A stretch of 64,000 nucleotides of DNA. It comes from Vibrio anguillarum (lineage in GTDB: Bacteria > Pseudomonadota > Gammaproteobacteria > Enterobacterales > Vibrionaceae). Location: positions 62,001-126,000 of the forward strand of contig NZ_JAHGUP010000017.1 of NCBI RefSeq assembly GCF_001989995.2. The letters are read 5' to 3'. Numbering within the stretch: position 1 is the first letter of the stretch; every line of letters starts with the position of its first letter. The notes under the pieces were generated by a model. That model was given only the letters and a program-made list of their open reading frames with translations, was not told the DNA's origin and searched no databases. Of this stretch, positions 37,469 through 47,845 are shown in pieces. Made by a program: the position numbers and the translations under genes.

Positions 37469-39100
37469 ATGTTTTTAAAAAATCTATCCATCAGACAGAA
37501 AATTGCAGGCTCATTTAGCCTCATCGCTTTAATCAACATCCTCTTCGCTTGGTTTTTATATAGCGAACTCCAAGAAGTCAAAAGTCAGTTGGTGAATTTT
37601 GCCGACGATACACTGCCTGCACTACAACACGTAGATTCAATGGGAGATAAACTCTCCTATTGGCGTCGTACGCAGTTTGCTTCCTTGCTCACCGATGATA
37701 TAAACGAAGTGAAACAACGCCTAGTGACTAGCCGTCAATTACAACAAGAGGTTGATGCAGGTTTAAAACAGTATGGTAAAAGTGTTTGGCCAGGCGAAGA
37801 AGAGCAGACATTTAGAAAACTGATGAGTAACTGGGATAGTTATATAAACATTGTGACTCAGTTTAATCAGGCTTTAGAAAGCAATAATAAAAGCGATGCC
37901 CACAAACTACTGAATCAATCGCTTGAAACTTTCACGAAAATTGAAGCCGACATAAAAACGCTGATTGGCATCTTGCAAAAAGCAATGGATGGCAACAAAA
38001 GCTATATTCTTAAAGCAGTTGACACACTGAACACTTCATCAAGTATCAGTAATGTTTCCATTATCGTCGTCATGGTCATTATCACCCTCTTCTTGACTCG
38101 CATAATTTGTGGGCCTTTGCGTTTGGTTGTTGACCAAGCAAACGCGATTGCAGAAGGTAACTTAGCAAAACAGATCGATCGTAATGCTATTGGCAATGAC
38201 GAATTAGGTGAACTTGCCGATGCCTCACAAAAGATGCAGAACAATTTACGTCAACTGATCGAAGAGATCATCTCCGCTGTAACACAACTGAGCAGTGCTG
38301 TGGAAGAGATGAGTCAAATCTCCAATATCTCAGCTCAAGGTATGAAAGAGCAGCAATATCAGATCACACAAGTCGCAACAGCGATGACGCAAATGAAAGC
38401 CGCAGTGGCCGATGTAGCACGCAACACGGAAGACTCAGCATCACAAGCAAGTAGTGCCAACACTAAAGCCAAAGAGGGTGCGACAGACAATGCCGCGATG
38501 GTGAGCTCCATTCAACAAGTGGCTACAATTATTGGTCAGGCTGGCGAAACCGTTGCAAATTTAGAACAACAATCCACACAAATTAACGTGGTACTTGACG
38601 TTATTCGTAACATCGCTGAGCAAACAAACCTATTGGCACTGAACGCTGCGATTGAAGCAGCCCGCGCTGGTGAATCTGGCCGAGGCTTTGCTGTTGTTGC
38701 CGATGAAGTGCGCACCCTTGCGGGAAGAACTCAAGCTTCAACTGGCGAAATCACAACCATTATTGAAAAATTACAAACCATGGCAGGCGAAGCAAAAGAA
38801 GCAACCGAACGTTCGCGCGTCAGCATTGACTCTTGCGTCGTTCAAGGAACCCACTCGCAGCAATTGATGGTTTCAATTGAAAACTCAGTAGCTCAAATTG
38901 CGGATATGGGAACACAAATCGCCAGTGCTTGTAGTGAACAAGATTCCGTTGCCGATGAACTAAGCCGCAACATTGAAAATATCCATACGGCTTCACAAGA
39001 AGTCGCGCAGGGTTCAGAACAAACGGCGCAAGCTTGCCACGAACTCAGTCAATTATCGGTCACATTGCAAGACGCAATGGGGCGTTTCAAACTTAACTAA
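37469..39100 (+). CDS. Methyl-accepting chemotaxis protein (4HB sensor)
   Basis: A 543-residue chemoreceptor. Two membrane helices (about 11-30 and 190-212) flank a helical periplasmic domain of the four-helix-bundle type, followed by a HAMP domain and a long signalling domain with the hairpin tip [19 protein letters not shown]. It feeds the CheA/CheW pathway. I took ATG 37469, after AAAGGTAA, because it gives the usual [12 protein letters not shown] start. It is divergent from the SLC13/kinase operon, so its ligand might be the same anion; that is an inference. Confidence 0.93.
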   Translation: MFLKNLSIRQKIAGSFSLIALINILFAWFLYSELQEVKSQLVNFADDTLPALQHVDSMGDKLSYWRRTQFASLLTDDINEVKQRLVTSRQLQQEVDAGLKQYGKSVWPGEEEQTFRKLMSNWDSYINIVTQFNQALESNNKSDAHKLLNQSLETFTKIEADIKTLIGILQKAMDGNKSYILKAVDTLNTSSSISNVSIIVVMVIITLFLTRIICGPLRLVVDQANAIAEGNLAKQIDRNAIGNDELGELADASQKMQNNLRQLIEEIISAVTQLSSAVEEMSQISNISAQGMKEQQYQITQVATAMTQMKAAVADVARNTEDSASQASSANTKAKEGATDNAAMVSSIQQVATIIGQAGETVANLEQQSTQINVVLDVIRNIAEQTNLLALNAAIEAARAGESGRGFAVVADEVRTLAGRTQASTGEITTIIEKLQTMAGEAKEATERSRVSIDSCVVQGTHSQQLMVSIENSVAQIADMGTQIASACSEQDSVADELSRNIENIHTASQEVAQGSEQTAQACHELSQLSVTLQDAMGRFKLN

Positions 39101-39109
39101 AATAGAGTC

Positions 39110-39136
39110 AGCCCCTAACGGGGCTTTCTTGTTTTT
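39110..39136 (+). terminator. Intrinsic terminator after the chemoreceptor
   Basis: AGCCCC (39110-39115) pairs with GGGGCT (39120-39125) around TAAC, then a T-rich tail. Confidence 0.8.
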
Positions 39137-39154
39137 ACTTACCTAGGAGATAGA

Positions 39155-40378
39155 ATGAATTTCAAAGCCTCTTTTCTTACACTGTCAATTGCCATGGCTT
39201 TACCCTCTTTTTCAGCGACTTCTGCACCTTTGAGCCTTAACGTCAGTGAGCCTTCTATACAAGAAATTCAGCAATCCAATACTTGGCTTGAGATCGATCT
39301 TGGCCAATTCAAACAAAATATTGAGCAGTTTAAGAGCCACATCAACAGCCAAACTAAAATTTGCGCCGTGATGAAGGCTGATGCTTACGGCAACGGTATT
39401 CGCGGTTTAATGCCAACTATTCTCGCGCAAGGGATCCCTTGTATCGCAATTACCAGTAATGCAGAGGCTAGAGCCGTACGTGAGAGCGGGTTTAAAGGCC
39501 AGTTGATGCGTGTTCGCTCTGCGAGCATTGATGAAATCGCACAAAGTGTCGAGTTAGATATCGAAGAGCTCATCGGTAGTAAAATACAAGCTGAGCAACT
39601 CGCTCAGCTAAGCCAGCAAAAAGGTAAAACGATAAGAGTACATTTGGCATTAAATGATGGCGGTATGGGACGCAATGGTATCGATATGTCAACCGATGCA
39701 GGAAAACAAGAATCGATTGCGATTGCTACTCAAAGTGGCATACAAATTGTTGGGATAATGACGCATTTCCCCAATTACAACCCAGACGAAATCCGCAGCA
39801 AGTTGGCCAGTTTTAATACCAATTCAGCTTGGTTGATTCAGCAAGCAAACCTAAAACGCGATGAACTGATTTTGCATGTTGCCAACTCCTACACTGCTCT
39901 CAATGTACCGGAAGCACAACTTGATATGGTACGTCCTGGCGGCGTCCTATATGGCGACTTACCAACTAACCCGGAATATCCGTCAATCGTCTCATTCAAA
40001 ACACGTATTGCGTCATTGCATCATCTTCCTAAAGGAAGCACTGTTGGCTATGACAGTACATACCGCGTAACCAAAGAGAGTGTTTTGGCAAATCTGCCTG
40101 TTGGCTATTCAGATGGTTACCCAAGAAAAATGGGCAATCGCGGTGACGTATTGATTAACGGTCAACGAGCAAAGGTGGTTGGAGTAACCTCAATGAACAC
40201 CACATTGGTTGACGTAACCGATGTGAAAGGCGTCCTTCCTAATCAGGAAGTCACCTTGTTTGGCGCGCAAAAGCAAGGCCGAATCACTGTCAGTGAGCTG
40301 GAAGAAAATGCAGAGCTCATATTCCCTGAACTGTATACGATTTGGGGAACGGCAAACCCTCGTTTCTACATCCACTAA
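39155..40378 (+). CDS. bsrV: Periplasmic broad-spectrum amino-acid racemase (BsrV type)
   Basis: A 407-residue alanine-racemase-fold enzyme. The first ~23 residues are a Sec signal peptide, unlike the cytoplasmic Alr, so it works in the periplasm. The PLP lysine is K74 in [11 protein letters not shown] and the catalytic tyrosine is Y299 in VGYDSTY. In V. cholerae the corresponding enzyme makes non-canonical D-amino acids (D-Met, D-Leu, D-Arg) that are released and built into peptidoglycan in stationary phase. It follows the chemoreceptor after a terminator and has its own TAGGAG ribosome site. Confidence 0.92.
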   Translation: MNFKASFLTLSIAMALPSFSATSAPLSLNVSEPSIQEIQQSNTWLEIDLGQFKQNIEQFKSHINSQTKICAVMKADAYGNGIRGLMPTILAQGIPCIAITSNAEARAVRESGFKGQLMRVRSASIDEIAQSVELDIEELIGSKIQAEQLAQLSQQKGKTIRVHLALNDGGMGRNGIDMSTDAGKQESIAIATQSGIQIVGIMTHFPNYNPDEIRSKLASFNTNSAWLIQQANLKRDELILHVANSYTALNVPEAQLDMVRPGGVLYGDLPTNPEYPSIVSFKTRIASLHHLPKGSTVGYDSTYRVTKESVLANLPVGYSDGYPRKMGNRGDVLINGQRAKVVGVTSMNTTLVDVTDVKGVLPNQEVTLFGAQKQGRITVSELEENAELIFPELYTIWGTANPRFYIH

Positions 40379-40406
40379 GCCAAGCCCACTTAATTTATCT
40401 TTTGGT

Positions 40407-40440
40407 CCGTGAGTGTTTTGCACTCACGGTATCCCCTTTT
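40407..40440 (+). terminator. Intrinsic terminator after the racemase
   Basis: CCGTGAGTG (40407-40415) pairs exactly with CACTCACGG (40421-40429), 5-nt loop, followed by a pyrimidine-rich tail ending in CCCCTTTT. Confidence 0.82.
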
Positions 40441-40515
40441 AATTCACCGCTCGTTGTTCCTATTAACCCCTTTATTTTTCAGGCATAATCGGCCCGTTCC
40501 TTTTATTTCATATGG

Positions 40516-41376
40516 ATGCGCATGCAACCGATTAAATCCCCTATATTCTTGGCTGTGTTAACTCTACTCTTGGCCATGACCACCATTCAATCTGGCGCGT
40601 CACTAGCCAAGCAGTTATTTCCTATTGTTGGCCCAGGTGGAACAATTGCACTGCGCGTTGGTCTCTCTGCATTAATACTGTTAATGATTTTTCGCCCATG
40701 GCAGTTACGACTTTCTCTTTCACAATGGCGCTCAATGATCATTTACGGAGCAAGCCTAGGTGGCATGCAACTGATGTTCTATTTTGCTATTGAACGAATT
40801 CCTCTTGGTATTGGGGTTGCGTTGGAGTTTTCTGGGCCATTACTCATTGCATTTCTCTCATCTAAACGCAAAAAAGATCTGATTTGGGTTGCGCTTGCTA
40901 TTTTGGGCATTGTTTTTTTATTGCCCGATCTAACGGGTGTCGATGCACTTGATCCGATTGGCGTTGCACTGGCTTTAGCGGCCGGCGGATGCTGGGCAGC
41001 CTACATATGGTTTGGTCAAAGGGCGGGGAGTGTCGGTTCTGGAGGCGCAACCGTTGCGATAGGGATGACAATTGCGACCCTGTTTGCGTTTCCAATCGGC
41101 GTTGTATTATCAGAGGCGTCTATTTTTACGTGGTCAATACTGCCTATGGCGTTATCTGTCGCGATTCTTTCAAGCGCCGTACCTTATTGCCTAGAAATGT
41201 CGGCTTTAAAGCGTTTGTCTACACAACACTTTAGTGTGTTAATGAGCTTAGAGCCCGCCATCGCCGCATTAGCTGGATTAATTATTCTTCAAGAACAATT
41301 AAGCTTAACGCAATGGATCGCCATTACGATGATCATCACTGCCTCAATGGGTAGCACGCTATCGGCGAAGAAATAA
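40516..41376 (+). CDS. rhtA: EamA/DMT transporter, RhtA-type threonine/homoserine exporter
   Basis: A 286-residue protein with ten hydrophobic helices in two EamA repeats. SIQSGASLAKQLFP-type N-terminus, SLGGMQLMFYFAIERIPLGIGVALEFSG (seen in parts) and SMGSTL at the end align with E. coli RhtA, an inner-membrane exporter of threonine and homoserine. It could start at ATG 40516 or 40522; the difference is two residues. It is convergent with the GGDEF gene. Placement downstream of an amino-acid racemase may be functional or chance. Confidence 0.85.
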   Translation: MRMQPIKSPIFLAVLTLLLAMTTIQSGASLAKQLFPIVGPGGTIALRVGLSALILLMIFRPWQLRLSLSQWRSMIIYGASLGGMQLMFYFAIERIPLGIGVALEFSGPLLIAFLSSKRKKDLIWVALAILGIVFLLPDLTGVDALDPIGVALALAAGGCWAAYIWFGQRAGSVGSGGATVAIGMTIATLFAFPIGVVLSEASIFTWSILPMALSVAILSSAVPYCLEMSALKRLSTQHFSVLMSLEPAIAALAGLIILQEQLSLTQWIAITMIITASMGSTLSAKK

Positions 41377-41386
41377 GGTGAACCGT

Positions 41387-42373
41387 TCAAAATAGTTCGG
41401 CACTACTGTCCCCCTCTTCGTTTTCAATGAATACACCGCTACGCAACAAGTCTTCATAACATTGTACTTGATTGCGGCCGTGGTTTTTGGCGAAGTAGAG
41501 TGCTTTGTCTGCTCTATCTAGAATCGTTGAGAGATATTCTCTTGGCGAGATAGAGCAGATACCAATGCTAAGCGTGATATGTTGAACCTGAGGAAAACGA
41601 AACTGCTCTATGTGCTGTCTAAACCTCTCGGTTCTGTTTAGCACGACCTCATACTCACTGGCAGGAAAAATAATGACGAACTCTTCTCCACCAAACCGAA
41701 ACAGTTGTTCTTGATTAAGAAAAAAATTCTGCATTTGCTGAGCCACCAAGAGCAAAACTTCATCGCCAATCAGATGGCCAAAATTATCATTGATCCGTTT
41801 AAAATGGTCGAGATCAATGATGGCAACCCAAGGCATCACTGAACCTACTGTCGTCGTTTCAGGAAGCACATCAAAGCTAAGGCGCAACCTATCCTCTAAC
41901 GTCCTTCGATTCAACAACCCTGTCAGTTTGTCACGCTCATTTTCATGCAATAATAAAACGTAATTTTGGTAAATTTTAACAAAGCCTTCAATGAGCATTC
42001 GATATTGTTTGGGCGGAACTTTTAGAATCAGAGACAACCTAGCAGAAAAACTATCGTTGATCGCAATAGGGTAAATGCAATGGTATCCGTTTGTACCTAA
42101 ATCTTCTATTTTGGGCTCGATATCAGAATGGTTATGTTCATAACTTGGAACCGTCTCGCCCTCATATTCCCAGTTAATTTCAAATTTTCCAGGTATACGG
42201 CTACAGATAGTAGCTTTTGCAATGACATAGGAATGAGGTCCAATATAATGTTCTAAGCAGGCCGATTTCAGAGGCAACATCTCGACTAGAGCGCTGATGA
42301 CACAATAACCCAATGACACCGCATTTTTCTGCCCCGTAATTTCAACAACAGATTGGAGAATTTTATCGTCCAT
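41387..42373 (-). CDS. Cytoplasmic diguanylate cyclase (GGEEF)
   Basis: A 328-residue soluble protein. The N-terminal ~160 residues have no membrane helix and look like a divergent GAF-type sensor; the C-terminal GGDEF domain has an intact GGEEF active site starting at G228. The inhibitory RxxD motif is absent. It should make cyclic di-GMP, which controls biofilm and motility. It has its own upstream region and is convergent with rhtA (10 bp between stops). The signal is unknown. Confidence 0.9.
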   Translation of the reverse strand: MDDKILQSVVEITGQKNAVSLGYCVISALVEMLPLKSACLEHYIGPHSYVIAKATICSRIPGKFEINWEYEGETVPSYEHNHSDIEPKIEDLGTNGYHCIYPIAINDSFSARLSLILKVPPKQYRMLIEGFVKIYQNYVLLLHENERDKLTGLLNRRTLEDRLRLSFDVLPETTTVGSVMPWVAIIDLDHFKRINDNFGHLIGDEVLLLVAQQMQNFFLNQEQLFRFGGEEFVIIFPASEYEVVLNRTERFRQHIEQFRFPQVQHITLSIGICSISPREYLSTILDRADKALYFAKNHGRNQVQCYEDLLRSGVFIENEEGDSSAELF

Positions 42374-42470
42374 GCGCCCTCCCGAACATCTCTTATGATC
42401 AGTATAGGAAAGAATGGATAGCGTGATGTTATAAAGTTTGTATCAATTAAATAACTCTCGAGTACTGTAG

Positions 42471-42508
42471 AACGAATAAAAAGCAGCCTAGGCTGCTTTT
42501 TATTCGTT
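42471..42508. terminator. Perfect 38-bp palindromic terminator
   Basis: A perfect palindrome centred on CCTAGG with arms reaching AACGAATAAAAAGCAG on the left. On the minus strand it terminates the DUF2947 gene (GCAGCC hairpin then TTTTTATT). Confidence 0.88.
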
Positions 42509-42514
42509 TATTCG

Positions 42515-42988
42515 TTACTTTCTATTACCCAATTTGACTTTACCATTTGAACCAAACCATAACGCTTGAGCACGGCGACGCCCCAATAAGATTGGTCCAT
42601 CATCGTAAAATAAGAAATTTTTCCAGTATTTTTTAAATACCGACCATTGGGTTTCGATAATATTGTACTTTTCATAACAAAAATAAACGGTCACGTCATT
42701 TTGCCAATCAATATGGGCCAAAATATCAACGGGTAATGATTCATCGTCACTTTCCCATTCTTTCATCCAACTGATTTCATTGATCCAACTGCCTGCTTTG
42801 CGAGGCCAATCTTGAGAACTTAACCTCTCTGAATCGGGGCTTTGAGCACTGATATTTTCCAGCCAAAACTGAGCCGCTCTGGCTTGAGACATGGGTTTAA
42901 TATGCACCAGATCTTGCTCAGGAACTGGCATTGATTGGTGAGTGAAAATCCATTTTCTTTGGTATTGATCCAAAGGCAAATACGACAT
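42515..42988 (-). CDS. DUF2947 protein
   Basis: A 157-residue soluble, tryptophan- and tyrosine-rich protein with the DUF2947 pattern (WIFTHQSMPV near the start, VYFCYEKYNIIETQW and FLFYDDGPILLGRRR near the end). The family is found in Vibrio and relatives and has no known function. It has no signal peptide or catalytic motif. It starts 65 bp after the acetyltransferase stop and has its own strong terminator. Confidence 0.85.
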   Translation of the reverse strand: MSYLPLDQYQRKWIFTHQSMPVPEQDLVHIKPMSQARAAQFWLENISAQSPDSERLSSQDWPRKAGSWINEISWMKEWESDDESLPVDILAHIDWQNDVTVYFCYEKYNIIETQWSVFKKYWKNFLFYDDGPILLGRRRAQALWFGSNGKVKLGNRK

Positions 42989-43053
42989 TGAATTTCCTTA
43001 ATGTTTTAGCTGACTTGTGAATATAGCCGCTTTACTTTTAAAACGATAACCCA

Positions 43054-43635
43054 TTAGCTTGGGCGCCAATCAGCATTAACCAATGCTGTTAGGTTGTGAT
43101 CTTCCCATTGGCCATCAATGAGCAAATAATTTTTAGCGTGACCTTCGGCCTGAAAGCCCATTTTCATCAACACCGCTTCACTGCGTTTGTTGATTGGCAT
43201 ATAACCAGCCATGATACGGTGTAGGTTTTGTACCTTAAACATGTAGTGGCACGCCATTTTTAATGCACGGCCCATGATGCCTTTACCTTGTGCATTCTTC
43301 GCTAACGAATAGCCGAGATTACAAGCATAAAATGGAAAGCGTGAGAGGTTACTAAACGAAATGGTGCCAAGCATGTCACCACTGTTAATATCGATGATGA
43401 GCAAATAATAGCCTAATTGCATTTTATGCAGCTCACCAAGTTTAATCAGCCGCTGTGCCCACCCGTGAGCCTCAAAAAACGCCGCTTCTCGCTTAGGTTC
43501 CCAAGGCCGTAAATGTTCACGATTACTCGTAAAATAGGCGGCGATCATCTCCGCATCTTCAAGTTTTGCGGTTCGCACTAAAATATCATTGTCCACTTCA
43601 TACACTTGGGACAAGGTGCTGCATGACTGCATCAA
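43054..43635 (-). CDS. GNAT acetyltransferase, RimJ/RimL-like
   Basis: A 193-residue GNAT-fold protein. The acetyl-CoA pyrophosphate loop is NAQGKGIMGRALK, preceded by the ELxxS-like GYSLA strand, and followed by HRIMAGYMPINKRSEAVLMKMGF, the RimJ/RimL signature. Such enzymes acetylate the N-terminus of ribosomal proteins or small molecules; the substrate here is unproven. Its ATG overlaps the tyrR stop by 4 bp (ATGA), so it is translated with tyrR, an odd but conserved-looking pairing. Confidence 0.88.
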   Translation of the reverse strand: MMQSCSTLSQVYEVDNDILVRTAKLEDAEMIAAYFTSNREHLRPWEPKREAAFFEAHGWAQRLIKLGELHKMQLGYYLLIIDINSGDMLGTISFSNLSRFPFYACNLGYSLAKNAQGKGIMGRALKMACHYMFKVQNLHRIMAGYMPINKRSEAVLMKMGFQAEGHAKNYLLIDGQWEDHNLTALVNADWRPS

Positions 43636-45176
43636 TTTTTCCTAATTCCGTAGTCGCGTAGCTTATTGGCGATAGAGGTGTGTGATACGTTTAAACGCTT
43701 AGCCAACTTACGGCTTGAAGGGAAAGACTGATATAAACGTTCCAAAATTTGAGATTCATACTCTTTCATGATGTCATCTAATGAGCCATCAAGATTGACA
43801 TGGGTATTGCCAGTATGAACGGTTTCAAGCTGTGGCAGATGGAAGAGATCCACTGTTAACTGATTATCAGACATCTCCGTTAGCGCCCTGAGCACCATGT
43901 TGTCCAACTGTCGTACGTTGCCTGGCCATTGGTAATGAGAGAGCTGATCCGCCAAATCTTCCGCTAGTAGTGGTTTGGCCATACCCATTTTCTTAATGTG
44001 TTTCGCCACGAATAGTTCAAGCAATGGTTGAATGTCATTAGGCCGCTCACGCAAAGTAGGAATACGGAGAGTTAACACATTCAGACGATAAAAAAGATCT
44101 TCACGAAATGCGCCTGATTCGGCTAAATCTGCCAACTTGTGACGCGTCGAAGCAATCACACGAACATTAACATGAACTTCATGCTCCTCACCAACGCGGC
44201 GGAATGTACCATCTTGCAAGAAGCGCAGTAGTTTAATTTGTAAATGAGGGCTCATCTCCCCGATTTCATCGAGAAAAACAGTGCCGCCATTCGCCTGTTC
44301 AAAAATACCTTTATGGCCTTGTTGATGATTAAATGACCCTGGCGCATGACCAAACAACTCCGTTTCCGCAACATCATCCGGCATTGAAGCACAACTCAGA
44401 ACTAAGAAAGGAAAGGAGGCACGGTGAGAGCGATTATGACAAGCCTTGGCCAACATCTCTTTACCCGTTCCGGTTTCGCCTTCTATAAGCAAAGGTTGAT
44501 CAAGCATTGACAGCTTCTTAGCTTGGCTAATGAGCGCTTTATGGCGGTTAGAAACTCCGACAAAATGTTCAAAACCAAGGTTATTGTGTAAGGGCAAAGC
44601 ATCATCGACGACGCCGCTAGGGCTTTTAGAACGAATCATCATCATGGTACTCGCCAAGGTGGATTCTTTCGACTCACCCGTAATATAAACAGGCATCATC
44701 TCCATCAGATAATCGAGACCATCGTGCACGATCTCCTCACGTTGTCGTGCTTTGTTGCCTTCAAGCCAGCGTGATAGGTTAAAGAAAGGTAATAATGCAG
44801 AAATCGGCTGCCCTATCACCTCTTTCTCTGTTTTGTTAAACAGCGATAACGCTGAATAGTTTGCCATATCAACAAACCCTTTCAGATCAATCGCCAGCAC
44901 CGCATCAGGCACGTTGTTGAGTAATGAAATTAACTCGGTGTTATGCCGCTCCATGGGCATGAATTGAATTTTCCGAACATCTTTTACGCCAGAAATTCGG
45001 CGAATTTCAGCCATCAATTCACTGAATGTTTCAAAATCAATGTCAGGGCAGTTGAGGTAAATAATGCCGATGACATCGATTTCAATCCCACGCAAATCAA
45101 TGTTTCTCGATGCAAGAATATCGAGCAGTTCTCGGGTTAAGCCGAGTCTATCTTCACAAGAGACTTCAAGACGCAC
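43632..45176 (-). CDS. tyrR: Transcriptional regulator TyrR
   Basis: A 514-residue regulator (E. coli TyrR is 513). Domains in order: ACT-like N-terminus (MRLEVSCEDRLGLTRELLDI), PAS (~80-185), AAA+ ATPase (Walker A GETGTGKE, then FLDEIGEM), and a Fis-type C-terminal HTH (SSRKLAKRLNVSHTS). The GAFTGA loop needed to contact sigma54 is replaced by HAPGSFN, which fits TyrR acting with sigma70. It controls aromatic amino-acid biosynthesis and transport genes with Tyr, Phe or Trp as cofactors. Translation starts at GTG 45176 behind AGGAT. It is followed by the overlapping acetyltransferase. A TyrR-box-like site lies in its leader. Confidence 0.95.
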   Translation of the reverse strand: MRLEVSCEDRLGLTRELLDILASRNIDLRGIEIDVIGIIYLNCPDIDFETFSELMAEIRRISGVKDVRKIQFMPMERHNTELISLLNNVPDAVLAIDLKGFVDMANYSALSLFNKTEKEVIGQPISALLPFFNLSRWLEGNKARQREEIVHDGLDYLMEMMPVYITGESKESTLASTMMMIRSKSPSGVVDDALPLHNNLGFEHFVGVSNRHKALISQAKKLSMLDQPLLIEGETGTGKEMLAKACHNRSHRASFPFLVLSCASMPDDVAETELFGHAPGSFNHQQGHKGIFEQANGGTVFLDEIGEMSPHLQIKLLRFLQDGTFRRVGEEHEVHVNVRVIASTRHKLADLAESGAFREDLFYRLNVLTLRIPTLRERPNDIQPLLELFVAKHIKKMGMAKPLLAEDLADQLSHYQWPGNVRQLDNMVLRALTEMSDNQLTVDLFHLPQLETVHTGNTHVNLDGSLDDIMKEYESQILERLYQSFPSSRKLAKRLNVSHTSIANKLRDYGIRKN

Positions 45177-45196
45177 TTAAAAATCCTAATAAAAAG

Positions 45197-45214
45197 TGTC
45201 AGGAAAAGTTGACA
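45197..45214 (-). promoter_or_regulatory. TyrR-box-like operator
   Basis: TGTCAGGAAAAGTTGACA has the TGT-N12-ACA spacing of the TyrR box (TGTAAA-N6-TTTACA), with symmetric differences at inner positions. It lies 21-38 bp upstream of the tyrR start, suggesting autorepression. Confidence 0.45.
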
Positions 45215-45298
45215 GTAGTTTCTATCAAGCCTTGTATGGCGTCAAGTTATCTCATGTTTTGAGGTTCACATTCGGGCATATTATTTGATAAATGTTGC

Positions 45299-46324
45299 TT
45301 ATTTCACCGTAAGCGCGGCAATTCTTGCGACGATCTGTTTGCGAATCGCCCCTAATTTTACTTTTCTGTCTGGCTGCCATGTCATCGGCCTGAGCAGTGC
45401 CATGGCTTTCAAACCAAGACGAGCGGTCAATATTCCCACCCCTAAACCTTGCCCTGCCCGCGCGGATACTTTTCCGGCTAAATCCATAGAAAGGAGATCC
45501 ATACTGGCGTCGATGGCGAGTTCGCTGGCACCTGCCTCTGCCATATTAACCAATACTGACTTAAATAAAGAGAGACGAGACCAGTAACCCAATGGCACTC
45601 CATACAGTTTTGCCAGTTGATCAATCATAGTAAAATTACGCCATGCCACTAACAACATATCTGCGATGGCTAAAGGGCTAATTGCCACTAGTGCTGCCGC
45701 TTCTGTTGAATATTGTGAGACGATTTTGGTTGCTTGTTTATCTTGTTCACTCATCACCATAGCATCGTACATATCGAGTATTTCAGCATCGCTGTGTGAA
45801 GCATTAACGCTGTTTAACCAACGATCATAGGCTGGGCTTTCGGTTTTTATGCCACTTTGTTTAGCTAGAGCTTGGCAGAACGCGAGCCCATGACCAACGC
45901 TGTCGGTTTGCATAAGCTGTTCGCTTTGCTCTTGAATACTAAAATGATGGCGAAGTGCTCGTAACTTCCACAGCTCTTTGATTAAGGTACTTAAGCCTAA
46001 CGATGCCAAACCAGCAATAAATCCCGCCCAGCCCAATGCTAACCAGTCCGCTGATTGAATCGCCGTGATAACTGAATCGATAGCTTGCCAACCGATTAAA
46101 CCTGCAAAGCTTATAACTAATGCCGCAGCTCGCCATTTCCGACCTTGTGGTGGACGAATGATTTGCTCCAACTCTTTTTCCGCAGCACTCTCTTCATTGC
46201 TGATCGGCATTGGAATGAAGGCTTCATTATTTTGAAACTGCTGTTGAGCCGTAAGCTCTGGCGTACTCTTCTGTTGTGGTTCTAATTTTTGATTAAAGAT
46301 TTGCTTGGTTTTTAAATCACTCAT
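45299..46324 (-). CDS. ycjF: YcjF-family inner-membrane protein (TIGR01620)
   Basis: A 341-residue protein: an N-terminal polar tail of ~95 residues, two membrane helices (about 98-115 and 121-145, with [13 protein letters not shown] and [14 protein letters not shown]), and a C-terminal DUF697-type helical domain containing further hydrophobic stretches. It is the constant partner of YcjX; here it overlaps the ycjX stop by 4 bp, so they are co-translated. The pair is induced by envelope or heat stress (PspF/sigma32) in enterobacteria; the exact function is unknown. Confidence 0.88.
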   Translation of the reverse strand: MSDLKTKQIFNQKLEPQQKSTPELTAQQQFQNNEAFIPMPISNEESAAEKELEQIIRPPQGRKWRAAALVISFAGLIGWQAIDSVITAIQSADWLALGWAGFIAGLASLGLSTLIKELWKLRALRHHFSIQEQSEQLMQTDSVGHGLAFCQALAKQSGIKTESPAYDRWLNSVNASHSDAEILDMYDAMVMSEQDKQATKIVSQYSTEAAALVAISPLAIADMLLVAWRNFTMIDQLAKLYGVPLGYWSRLSLFKSVLVNMAEAGASELAIDASMDLLSMDLAGKVSARAGQGLGVGILTARLGLKAMALLRPMTWQPDRKVKLGAIRKQIVARIAALTVK

Positions 46325-47700
46325 TTCAGCTTATCTCCAATTAAATATTCCAACGCTTTATCTAAACGGATATGAGGGCAAGGTTCATCACAGCTAAATG
46401 CTCTTGGTTTAAAACTGGTGAATTCAAACCCTTGATGCTGCCAATACTCTTTGTTAGGTAACTTTTTCGGCACATCGCCGGGAAAAATGGTCAAGGTTTC
46501 GCCATCGAGAGTCACACCTTGTAAGGCTGGAATGGTGCGCTCACCGCTATCAATAAAACCCGCTTGTGTGGCCTGTATCGATGCCATACTGATGCAACTC
46601 ATCTCAATATTCTCATAGGCGGCGCTTTGCCAAGCAGGATGAACCATCTGCTGCAGTAACGACACCAAATGCGGGTGTTGTTCAGGGGTGACATGATCCG
46701 CTTTGGTTGCGGCAAACAGCACTTTGTCTATCTTGGGTGCAAACAGACGCTTGAGTAAGCCATTACGACCATAACGAAAGCTATGCATAATCTGCTCAAG
46801 CGCACGACGCATATCCAAAAAGGAGCCGTAGCCATCATTGAGTGGAGATAAGCAATCGACTAACACAATCTGCCGATCAAACGTGGCAAAATAATTTTTG
46901 TAAAAAGCTTTCACAACCTTGTTTTGGTATTCTTCATAGCGTGCTTTTAACATGCTGTAATTACTATTGGGAGCCGGCTTGTCTTCACCGTACGGATTAC
47001 GGCATGGGAAAAATTGCAGAACAGGCGCACCTTCTAGCTCTCCCGGCAACACAAAACGCCCCGGTTGCACCCAATGTAAACCGGCATTTTTACACGCGTG
47101 CAAATACTCCGTAAACAGCATCGACAGTGAAGCAAGCTTTTGCTCATTGGCGTCTTGTGTTACATCAAATTTAGCTAACCCTTCAAGCCACGGCTCGGCT
47201 AATGAGGAACGTAGTTCACTTAGCGCTGAAAACTGCTGTTCTGACCACTGTTCATAGGTCATTTCGAGCAGAGGCAGATCCAACAGCCATTCCCCCGGAT
47301 AGTCGATGATATCGAGATAAAGTGTGGCCGTATGACCAAATAATTTTTTACTGCGCTTTTTAGGTTTGTATTTGATCGCTAGGCGAATTTCGCTGACGTC
47401 ACGAGTGGGCACAGGCCAATGTGGCGGTTCGCTGTGTAACTGTGACATCGCTTCATCGTAAGCAAAGCGTGGAACCATTAAGTTAGTTTGAGGGACACGT
47501 TTTGCACCCACAATGCGTCGGTCACGCGTTGCGGAAAATAGCGGTAAATTATCATGGGTAGAGGTGTGCAGTAATTGGTTCACTAATGAGGTAATAAAAG
47601 CCGTTTTCCCCGCTCGCGATAACCCCGTGACAGCAATTCGAACGTGCGAATCTAATCCACGGTTAATTAAATCAGTCATTTCTCGACGAATGTGCTTCAT
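46321..47700 (-). CDS. ycjX: YcjX-family GTPase-like protein
   Basis: A 459-residue P-loop protein. Walker A is [17 protein letters not shown] near residues 26-42, and [16 protein letters not shown] is its Walker B/switch region. The family (DUF463) has GTPase-like structure. With YcjF it forms a conserved two-gene operon; homologues belong to the phage-shock/heat-shock response. No signal peptide; it probably docks to the inner membrane through YcjF. It is first in the operon, behind a strong terminator of an unrelated small gene. Confidence 0.9.
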   Translation of the reverse strand: MKHIRREMTDLINRGLDSHVRIAVTGLSRAGKTAFITSLVNQLLHTSTHDNLPLFSATRDRRIVGAKRVPQTNLMVPRFAYDEAMSQLHSEPPHWPVPTRDVSEIRLAIKYKPKKRSKKLFGHTATLYLDIIDYPGEWLLDLPLLEMTYEQWSEQQFSALSELRSSLAEPWLEGLAKFDVTQDANEQKLASLSMLFTEYLHACKNAGLHWVQPGRFVLPGELEGAPVLQFFPCRNPYGEDKPAPNSNYSMLKARYEEYQNKVVKAFYKNYFATFDRQIVLVDCLSPLNDGYGSFLDMRRALEQIMHSFRYGRNGLLKRLFAPKIDKVLFAATKADHVTPEQHPHLVSLLQQMVHPAWQSAAYENIEMSCISMASIQATQAGFIDSGERTIPALQGVTLDGETLTIFPGDVPKKLPNKEYWQHQGFEFTSFKPRAFSCDEPCPHIRLDKALEYLIGDKLK

Positions 47701-47763
47701 TCACTCACTCCACTTCATTTGATGACGCTACTTTATGTGTATTCACCTTAATCAGAGATGAAC

Positions 47764-47790
47764 AAAAAGCCCCTGACAAGAATCAGAGGC
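47764..47790 (-). terminator. Terminator after the 61-aa membrane protein
   Basis: On the minus strand GCCTCTGA and TCAGGGGC pair with one mismatch around a 6-nt loop, followed by five T. Confidence 0.7.
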
Positions 47791-47845
47791 TTAGGCTTTT
47801 TTGGCCAAAAAATTCGCTGTTCTGTGTTGAGCCGCTCACATCGGC

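Noticed and set aside
43632..45176. tyrR as a sigma54-dependent activator
   Set aside because: It has the AAA+ domain but the GAFTGA loop is replaced, and the overall architecture is that of TyrR, which works with sigma70.
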